Source of the DNA: Clostridia bacterium | GTDB lineage: Bacteria > Bacillota > Clostridia > Christensenellales > Aristaeellaceae | Assembly: GCA_017502305.1 (NCBI GenBank) | Contig: JAFVVG010000018.1 | Location: 1 to 37,110, forward strand | DNA: 37,110 bases | Reading direction: 5' to 3' | In this document: positions 32,010 through 37,110 of the stretch, one piece after another | Layout of the letters: each line of letters starts with the position of its first letter | Position numbering within the stretch: position 1 is the first letter of the stretch | Notes under the pieces: generated by a model | Databases searched by the model: none | The model's input: only the letters and a program-made list of their open reading frames with translations | What the model was told of the DNA's origin: nothing | Translations under genes and position numbers: made by a program

Positions 32010-32916
32010 GATTGCCGTCTGCCCCGGTGAAAATGTTCTTGCCCGGGCCATCGCCGCTCTGCCGGCCAATGACGAACCCGCCGTGCTGCGCCTGGCGCCG
32101 GGTACCTATCGGGAAAAAGTGACCCTGCAGCGCCCCTATACCACCCTGGAGGGCAGCGGGGCGGGGGAGACCACCATTCTCTGGGACGATGGCGCCCTGG
32201 AGATCCTGGCTGACGGCATGAAGCGAGGAACCTTCCGCACCGCCACGCTGCTGGTGGATGCTCACCATGTAACGCTGCGCCATCTCACCGTGGTCAATGC
32301 CGCCGCTCCCCGTGAGCAGGTGGGCCAGGCCATTGCCCTGTATGCCGACGGCGACCATTTTACCTGCGAGGACTGCACCCTGTGCTCCCACCAGGATACC
32401 CTGTTCACTGCCCCCCTGCCCCCCAAGGAGATCGAGAAGAACGGCTTCATCGGCCCCAAGCAGTTTGCGCCCCGCACGCCCCAGCGGCATACCTACCGGC
32501 GCTGCCGCATTGAGGGGGACGTGGACTTCATCTTCGGCGGCGCGGCGGCCTGGTTTGAGGACTGTGACATTGTCTCCCTGGCTGCGGGCTATGCCACCGC
32601 CGCCTCCACGCCGGAAGGCCAGAAGTTCGGCTATGTGTTCAAGGATTGCCGTTTCCTCAGCGAAGGCGCACCGGAAAACAGTTGCTACCTGGGCCGCCCC
32701 TGGCGTGAATTCGCTCAGACCGTGCTGCTGAACTGCCTTATCGGCCCCCACATCCGCCCCGAGGGCTGGCATGACTGGAACAAACCTGTTTTCCATGAGC
32801 AGGGCATTTATGCCGAATATCCCGCGCCCACAACGCAGCGCGCCCCATATGCCCGCATCCTCACCCAGGAGGAAGCCGCCCAATATACCTACGAAAACTT
32901 CATCAACAGCCTGTAA
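32002..32916 (+). CDS. Pectinesterase (CE8), cytosolic form
   Basis: A 304-residue right-handed beta-helix enzyme removing methyl groups from pectin galacturonates. The CE8 active site is recognisable: SHQDTLF with Q131 and D132, GDVDFIFGGA with D175 as nucleophile, and LGRPWRE with R232 and W234. The N-terminal strand-turns (LAPGTYREKVTL) are also typical. There is no signal peptide, so it would act on imported methylated oligogalacturonides, fitting the GH4 enzyme upstream. The ATG at 32002 lies within the end of the DUF3783-like gene, with a GGAAGGAAG ribosome site; further upstream starts lack one. A strong terminator follows. Confidence 0.93.
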   Translation: MIEIAVCPGENVLARAIAALPANDEPAVLRLAPGTYREKVTLQRPYTTLEGSGAGETTILWDDGALEILADGMKRGTFRTATLLVDAHHVTLRHLTVVNAAAPREQVGQAIALYADGDHFTCEDCTLCSHQDTLFTAPLPPKEIEKNGFIGPKQFAPRTPQRHTYRRCRIEGDVDFIFGGAAAWFEDCDIVSLAAGYATAASTPEGQKFGYVFKDCRFLSEGAPENSCYLGRPWREFAQTVLLNCLIGPHIRPEGWHDWNKPVFHEQGIYAEYPAPTTQRAPYARILTQEEAAQYTYENFINSL

Positions 32917-32919
32917 CGC

Positions 32920-32957
32920 AACCGCCGCGCATCAGTCCGATGCGCGGCGGTTCTTTT
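32920..32957 (+). terminator. Intrinsic terminator after the pectinesterase gene
   Basis: A 14-bp stem AACCGCCGCGCATC / GATGCGCGGCGGTT with a 5-base loop, followed by CTTTTCC. Confidence 0.85.
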
Positions 32958-33007
32958 CCCCCGGGGAGGTATCGGAGGGGCCGCAGCCCCTCTGATTCAA
33001 TTCGTAT

Positions 33008-33054
33008 CCGGCGGCTTTGCCGCCGGGGCGGGGCGTTTTCCGCTTGCGGAAAAC
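33008..33054. repeat. Two adjacent short hairpins next to the dispersed repeat
   Basis: CCGGCGG-CTTTG-CCGCCGG (33008-33026) and GTTTTCCGC-TT-GCGGAAAAC (33035-33054), directly left of repeat copy 2. Together with it, 32958-33162 holds no gene but a row of hairpins. Confidence 0.7.
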
Positions 33055-33055
33055 A

Positions 33056-33160
33056 TTCCTTACACGAAGGAGCGGCCGTGGGCTTTAGCCCACAGCGACG
33101 AAGTGCCAAAACTCAAAGAGATGGCTTCATAAGAAGCCATCTCTTTGAAAGCGTAAGCTT
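33056..33160. repeat. Dispersed double-hairpin intergenic repeat, copy 2
   Basis: Same order as copy 1 at 1329-1430: TTCCTTACACGAA, CGGCCG, a hairpin (33078-33093, 7-bp arms), a spacer ending GTGCCAAAACTCAAA, a second hairpin (33114-33147) and GAAAGCGTAAG. It lies 3 bases beyond the stop of a minus-strand gene, as copy 1 lies downstream of pgsA. Confidence 0.75.
33114..33147. terminator. Terminator of the fucose-isomerase-like gene
   Basis: CAAAGAGATGGCTT / AAGCCATCTCTTTG, a 14-bp stem with a 6-base loop. On the minus strand it is followed by AGTTTTGGC, a short T run. It forms the second hairpin of repeat copy 2. Confidence 0.7.
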
Positions 33161-33162
33161 AT

Positions 33163-34647
33163 TTATGCCCAGGGATTCTCCGTGGGATAGGGCAGATTCT
33201 TGGGCTGGTTGTAGGCGATGTCCTTCACGCCCAGGTACTTGAAGACTTCGAACAGCTGCTTCGCGCAGTGAGCGAAGGCCACAGCACCGTGGTGGGGATA
33301 GCGCTTCTGCACCAGCACGTGACGGTAGAAGCGGTCCATTTCCTTGATGGCGAACACGCCGATGCCGCCGAAGGACTGGGTGGCCACGGGCAGAACTTCG
33401 CCCTGAGCGATGTAGGAGCGCAGGTCGCCGTTGGAGTCGCACTGCAGGCGATAGAAGGTGATGTCGCTGGGAGCGATGTCGCCTTCCAGGGTGCCGCGGG
33501 AGATGTCGGGCTCGGAGCCTTCGGGCTCAAGCACACGGTGCTGGATCAGCTGATACTTCACAGCGCGGTCAGCGCACATCTTGCAGGAAGGCGTGTTGCC
33601 GCAGTGGAAGCCCATGAAGGTCTCGGTCAGGCGATAGTCGAACTTGCCCTTGATGTCAGCGTCGTAGATGTACTCGGGCACGGAGTTGTTGATGTCCAGC
33701 AGGGTCACGGCGTCGCCAGTCAGGCAAGCGCCGATGTACTCGCTAACAGCACCGTAGATGTCCACTTCGCAGGCCACCGGGATGCCGCGGGAGGCCAGAC
33801 GGGAGTTGACGTAGCAGGGCTCGAAGCCGAACTGAGAGGGGAAGGCGGGCCAGCACTTGTCGGCGAACACGACATACTTGCGGGCGCCCTTGTGGTTCTC
33901 AGCCCAATCCAGCAGGGTCAGTTCGAACTGAGCCATGCGGGCGTTGAGGTCTTCGTAGTACTTGCCCTCGCCCATTTCGGCGGCCATTTCGGCGCAGATG
34001 GCGGGGATGCGGGGATCGTTGGCATGCTCCTTGTAGGAGACCAGCAGGTCCAGCTCGGAGTTCTCTTCGATTTCGATGCCCAGCTCATACAGGCCCTTGA
34101 TGGGGGCGTTGCAGGCGAAGAAGTCCTGGGGACGGGGGCCGAAGGTGATGACCTTCAGGTTCTTCACGCCGATGATGGCGCGGGCGATGGGCACGAACTC
34201 GGCGATCTTGTCGGCCAGCTCGGCGGCGTTGCCAACAGGATACTCGGGGATGTAGCCCTTCAGGTGGCGCATGCCCAGGTTGTAGGAGCAGTTCAGCATG
34301 CCGCAGTAGGCGTCGCCGCGGCCGTTGATCATATCGCCGTCGCCTTCAGCGGCAGCCACAAACATGCAGGGGCCGTCGAAATACTTGGCGATCAGGGTCT
34401 CGGGGGTTTCGGGGCCGAAGTTGCCCAGGAACACCACGCAGGCGTTGCACTCGTTGGCCTTGAGCTCTTCAACGGCCTTGAGCATGTCCTTCTCGTTCTC
34501 AACGGTGGTCTTGATCTCAACGATCTCCAGGTTCTTCTGGCCACACTTTTCAGCGATGGCAGCACGGCGCTTCTCGCTCAGGGTGATGGGGAAGCAGTCG
34601 CGGGACACGGCCACCAGGCCAAGCTTGACCACAGGGATGTTCTGCAT
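33163..34647 (-). CDS. L-fucose/L-arabinose isomerase family protein
   Basis: A 494-residue protein of the FucI/AraA superfamily. The N-terminal half is a Rossmann-like region with VVFLGNFGPETP and FVAAAEGDGDMI. The metal-binding residues of the ketol isomerases are present: E294 in ACEVDIYG, D318 in LLDINN, and H452-H453 in YPHHGAV. SFGGIGVF and DFYRLQ-like words near the C terminus also fit. It should interconvert an aldose and ketose using Mn2+; the sugar is unknown because it differs from classical FucI. TAGGAGGT lies 7 bases before the ATG. It stands alone, with its own promoter and a repeat-borne terminator. Confidence 0.85.
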   Translation of the reverse strand: MQNIPVVKLGLVAVSRDCFPITLSEKRRAAIAEKCGQKNLEIVEIKTTVENEKDMLKAVEELKANECNACVVFLGNFGPETPETLIAKYFDGPCMFVAAAEGDGDMINGRGDAYCGMLNCSYNLGMRHLKGYIPEYPVGNAAELADKIAEFVPIARAIIGVKNLKVITFGPRPQDFFACNAPIKGLYELGIEIEENSELDLLVSYKEHANDPRIPAICAEMAAEMGEGKYYEDLNARMAQFELTLLDWAENHKGARKYVVFADKCWPAFPSQFGFEPCYVNSRLASRGIPVACEVDIYGAVSEYIGACLTGDAVTLLDINNSVPEYIYDADIKGKFDYRLTETFMGFHCGNTPSCKMCADRAVKYQLIQHRVLEPEGSEPDISRGTLEGDIAPSDITFYRLQCDSNGDLRSYIAQGEVLPVATQSFGGIGVFAIKEMDRFYRHVLVQKRYPHHGAVAFAHCAKQLFEVFKYLGVKDIAYNQPKNLPYPTENPWA

Positions 34648-34661
34648 AATATGTACCTCCT

Positions 34662-34684
34662 AACATGATATGTTCTTGCGAACA
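34662..34684. promoter_or_regulatory. Overlapping small palindromes in the leader of the isomerase gene
   Basis: AACAT-GAT-ATGTT (34662-34674) and TGTTC-TTGC-GAACA (34671-34684) lie between promoter and ribosome site. They could be a repressor site or a short leader hairpin; evidence is weak. Confidence 0.3.
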
Positions 34685-34700
34685 CAGATCTTCTTTCTAC

Positions 34701-34729
34701 AGAATATCACGCAATTCGCCGTTCGTCAA
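34701..34729 (-). promoter_or_regulatory. SigA-type promoter of the isomerase gene
   Basis: On the minus strand TTGACG (34724-34729), 17-base spacer, TATTCT (34701-34706), about 54 bases before the ATG. Confidence 0.75.
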
Positions 34730-34775
34730 CTCAAACTTAAAGGGTTGTTCATCAATTCTTGCGCATTTGAATCTA

Positions 34776-34804
34776 TGGACAAACCCTTCCTGTTATGCTA
34801 TACC
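34776..34804 (+). promoter_or_regulatory. Possible SigA promoter of the second MATE gene
   Basis: TGGACA (34776-34781), 17-base spacer, TATACC (34799-34804), 41 bases before the ATG. Confidence 0.5.
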
Positions 34805-34844
34805 AATAAATGAAATCTTTTTTCGCCAAAGGAGACTGTCAGCC

Positions 34845-36227
34845 ATGCCGTGGAACCGCCGCCAAACCGCCATTGAGGAAAACAGCATTACCCAGGGCAC
34901 GATCTGGAAACAGCTGCTGATCTTCTTTTTTCCCATCCTGCTGGGCTCCTTCTTCCAGCAGATGTACAACACCGCCGACGCCATGATCGTTGGCAAATAT
35001 GTGGGCAAGGAAGCTCTCGCCGCCGTTGGCGGCGCCACGGGCAGCCTCATCAACCTGATCGTGGGGTTCTTCATGGGCGTGTCCTCCGGCGCCACGGTGA
35101 TGCTCTCCCAGGTTTATGGCGCCCGCAACGCCAAGGATTCCAGCGATACCCTGCACACCAACATCGCCATGGGCCTGATCTTCGGCACGGTGCTGATGGT
35201 GGCGGGCATCATCCTTTCCCCCACGCTGCTGGAATGGATGGGCACCCCCCAGGAGGTCATGGCCGACGCGGTGACCTACATCCGCATTTATTTCGCCGGC
35301 ATGATCCCCTCCGCCCTGTATAATATCGGCTCCGCTTCCCTGCGGGCTGTGGGCGATTCCCGCCGGCCACTGCTTTTCCTCATCGTGGCCTGCATGACCA
35401 ACATCGTGCTGGATGTGATCCTGGTCATGGGCTTTGATATGGGCGTGGCCGGCGCTGCCTGGGCCACCATCATCTCCCAGGCCGTCAGCGCCGTGCTGGT
35501 GGTGCTCACCCTTTGCCGCAGCCACGACAGCTATCAGCTGCATTTGAAAAAGATCCGCATCCATACCCGTCTCATGCGGGGCATTCTGCGCATCGGCCTG
35601 CCGGCTGGTCTGCAAAGCGTGATGTACTCCCTCTCCAACGTGATCATCCAGTCCTCGGTGAATGCCTTCGGCACGGATGTGCTGGCGGCATGGACGGCCT
35701 ATGGCAAGCTGGACGGCCTTTTCTGGATGACGGTCAGCGCCTTCGGCGTGGCCATCACCACCTTTGTGGGGCAGAACTTCGGCGCCCGGCAGTATGACAG
35801 GGTGCGCAAATCCGTGAAGGTGTGCCTGGGCATGGCCTTTGGCGCCACCATTGTGCTGAGCACCGCTTATCTGCTCATCGGCGAGCACCTGTACCGCATT
35901 TTCTCGGATGATGACGTGGTGGTGACCCACGGCATGGAGATCCTGCGGCTGCTGGTGCCCACTTATGTGCTGTATCTGTGCATTGAAATTCTCTCCGGCG
36001 CGGTGCGCGGCGCGGGCGATTCCCTGATCCCCACGCTGATCACCCTGTTCGGCGTGTGCCTTTTGCGCCTTGTCTGGCTGCTGGGCGTGGCGCCCCAGGT
36101 AGGTACGCTGCAGGCTGTGCTGGTGAGCTATCCCCTTACCTGGGGGCTGACCTCCGCGCTGTTCATCCTCTATTACTGGAAGGGCGGCTGGCTCCGGCGC
36201 TGCATGAAAAAAGCCGGGCACATCTGA
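34845..36227 (+). CDS. MATE family efflux transporter (second copy)
   Basis: A 460-residue membrane protein with about 12 helices in two MatE halves. It starts with an amphipathic N terminus and then FFFPILLGSFFQQMYNTADAMIVGKYVG, the hallmark of the NorM/DinF-like clostridial group; GSASLRAVGDSRRPL and SGAVRGAGDSLIPT are the repeated helix 5 and 11 motifs. It is clearly a different subfamily from the first MATE protein. AAAGGAG lies 10 bases before the ATG at 34845, preferred over far-upstream in-frame codons. It stands alone and diverges from the isomerase gene. Substrate unknown. Confidence 0.92.
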   Translation: MPWNRRQTAIEENSITQGTIWKQLLIFFFPILLGSFFQQMYNTADAMIVGKYVGKEALAAVGGATGSLINLIVGFFMGVSSGATVMLSQVYGARNAKDSSDTLHTNIAMGLIFGTVLMVAGIILSPTLLEWMGTPQEVMADAVTYIRIYFAGMIPSALYNIGSASLRAVGDSRRPLLFLIVACMTNIVLDVILVMGFDMGVAGAAWATIISQAVSAVLVVLTLCRSHDSYQLHLKKIRIHTRLMRGILRIGLPAGLQSVMYSLSNVIIQSSVNAFGTDVLAAWTAYGKLDGLFWMTVSAFGVAITTFVGQNFGARQYDRVRKSVKVCLGMAFGATIVLSTAYLLIGEHLYRIFSDDDVVVTHGMEILRLLVPTYVLYLCIEILSGAVRGAGDSLIPTLITLFGVCLLRLVWLLGVAPQVGTLQAVLVSYPLTWGLTSALFILYYWKGGWLRRCMKKAGHI

Positions 36228-36304
36228 ATAAAAAAACGGCTGGTACAGGAAGGGTGATGTGAAGGAGGGAGTTATCTTACATTATTACATCGAGCAAATA
36301 ACGA

Positions 36305-36332
36305 AACCGCAAGCTTTTGTCGGCTTGCGGTT
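36305..36332. other. Hairpin in the boundary region before the DUF5131 gene
   Basis: A 10-bp stem AACCGCAAGC / GCTTGCGGTT with an 8-base loop but no long T run. The whole gap 36228-36389 is AT-richer than the left side and holds no recognisable gene; the composition change begins here, so the border of a transferred segment may lie in this gap. Confidence 0.5.
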
Positions 36333-36354
36333 CTATGCACTGCTGTGATAGAAT
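36325..36354 (+). promoter_or_regulatory. Possible promoter of the DUF5131 gene
   Basis: TTGCGG (36325-36330), 18-base spacer, TAGAAT (36349-36354), with the -35 box in the right arm of the hairpin. Confidence 0.35.
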
Positions 36355-36389
36355 GAAAGTGGCAAACTGGAATTTGACGAGGTAAGAAT

Positions 36390-37106
36390 ATGGCGATGTG
36401 GAATCCGTGGAGAGGTTGCAAAAAGTGCAGCGACGGCTGCCTTTATTGCTATATCCACAAGGGCGACGCAAAGCGTGGTGTTGATACAAGTATCATTGAA
36501 AAAACAAAGGACTTTGCAAAGCCCATAGAACACTTAAAGAACGGCAATTATAAAATGAAATCTGGCATTGTATATACCTGCTTTTCCACCGATTTTCTGA
36601 TTGAGGAAGCAGATGCATGGCGCCCAGAATGCTGGAAGATGATAAAGGAGCGCAAGGATTGTACCTTTCTCTTTCTCACCAAGCGCATCGACAGATTTAT
36701 GGACTGCATTCCCGATGATTGGGATGATGGCTATGAAAACGTGGTCGTTTGCTGTACGGTTGAGAATCAAAAGAATGCAGACTATAAGCTTGGAATTTTT
36801 GAAAAACTTCCGATCAAGCATAAGTGTATAACGGCTCAGCCACTTATCGAAGCCATTGATATAGAACGATATCTTGACGGTATTGAACTTGTGATTGTCG
36901 GCGGTGAATCGGACACGAATGCAAGACCGCTTGACTACGATTGGGTGCTCAAGATCAGAGAGCAGTGCATCAGGAAAAACGTATCTTTCGAATTCAGACA
37001 ATGCGGAACGCATTTTATCAAGAACGGTATGGAATACAAGTTGCAAACAAAGGATCTGTGTGTTCAAGCAAGAAAAGCTGATATAGATTTCAAACGCAGT
37101 AGTTGA
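36390..37106 (+). CDS. DUF5131 (Gp37/Gp68) family three-Cys-motif protein
   Basis: A 238-residue protein with a radical-SAM-like CSDGCLYCY motif (C13, C17, C20; an extra C10) right after MAMWNPWRGC. It also has FLFLTKRIDRF, VVCCTVENQ, KCITAQPLIE and VIVGGESDTNARPLDYDWVLKIREQC, all typical of the phage Gp37/Gp68 (DUF5131) family. These proteins are common in phages and mobile islands; the biochemical role is unknown, and they often occur with a three-Cys-motif partner protein. Codon use is much more AT-rich than in the rest of the window, which points to recent acquisition. GAGGTAAG precedes the ATG at 36390. The partner gene, if any, lies beyond the window. Confidence 0.9.
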   Translation: MAMWNPWRGCKKCSDGCLYCYIHKGDAKRGVDTSIIEKTKDFAKPIEHLKNGNYKMKSGIVYTCFSTDFLIEEADAWRPECWKMIKERKDCTFLFLTKRIDRFMDCIPDDWDDGYENVVVCCTVENQKNADYKLGIFEKLPIKHKCITAQPLIEAIDIERYLDGIELVIVGGESDTNARPLDYDWVLKIREQCIRKNVSFEFRQCGTHFIKNGMEYKLQTKDLCVQARKADIDFKRSS

Positions 37107-37110
37107 TTCA

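Noticed and set aside
1..37110. tRNA, rRNA, complete insertion sequences or replication origins
   Set aside because: No cloverleaf-like sequence, rRNA core, transposase gene or DnaA-box cluster was recognised on either strand by reading; a covariance-model scan would settle small RNAs.

Overview
The window looks like chromosomal DNA of a GC-rich, spore-lineage Clostridia (Firmicutes), possibly a gut or rumen Christensenellales-type organism. The taxonomic guess is inference. It rests on strong AGGAGG-type ribosome binding sites, canonical SigA-type promoters, a rimO-pgsA pair, a YunB-like sporulation protein, split ThrE exporter genes, an AzlCD pair and many polysaccharide-degrading enzymes. 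No rRNA, tRNA or CRISPR array was seen.

Layout. Positions 1-1250 hold the start of a minus-strand glycosyltransferase and then an AT-richer remnant of an integrative or conjugative element: a C-terminal fragment of a Cys-rich protein, a CD1845-like membrane protein, and TnpV with a leader terminator. A hairpin repeat (1329-1430) separates this from rimO-pgsA (minus). Next, on the plus strand, come azlCD, a secreted GH26 mannanase with a small secreted partner, a membrane-anchored protein, a cytosolic GH79-like hydrolase, and an operon of a tandem flavodoxin, a MATE transporter and a sugar-phosphate isomerase. A divergent regulatory region with two identical palindromes sits between a zinc-ribbon membrane protein and marR-degV. 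A GH4 enzyme follows.

From 16.7 to 18.8 kb a minus-strand operon encodes a GT2 glycosyltransferase and a split ThrE exporter. It diverges from a plus-strand operon of a DUF3592-like protein, rlmH and a secreted barnase-type ribonuclease with all active-site residues. From 30.8 down to 20.6 kb the minus strand carries PBP1A, a small PD-(D/E)XK-type nuclease, an SNF2 helicase, a pentapeptide-repeat protein, endonuclease IV, a NUDIX-HAD fusion, an L,D-transpeptidase and CvpA. The first six genes are tightly coupled (five junctions overlap by 1-4 bases or are 3 bases apart) and combine wall synthesis with DNA processing and repair. This operon is the most interesting candidate for an undescribed functional unit.

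The right part holds yunB, a DUF3783-like gene and a cytosolic pectinesterase, then a second copy of the hairpin repeat, an L-fucose-isomerase-like gene, a second MATE transporter and, at the edge, an AT-rich DUF5131/Gp37-Gp68-type gene that looks horizontally acquired.

Together the genes suggest a plant-polysaccharide-degrading anaerobe. It has extracellular mannan attack and intracellular processing of uronic-acid or pectin oligosaccharides, with wall-building and genome-maintenance genes between. Both window ends carry mobile-DNA signatures.
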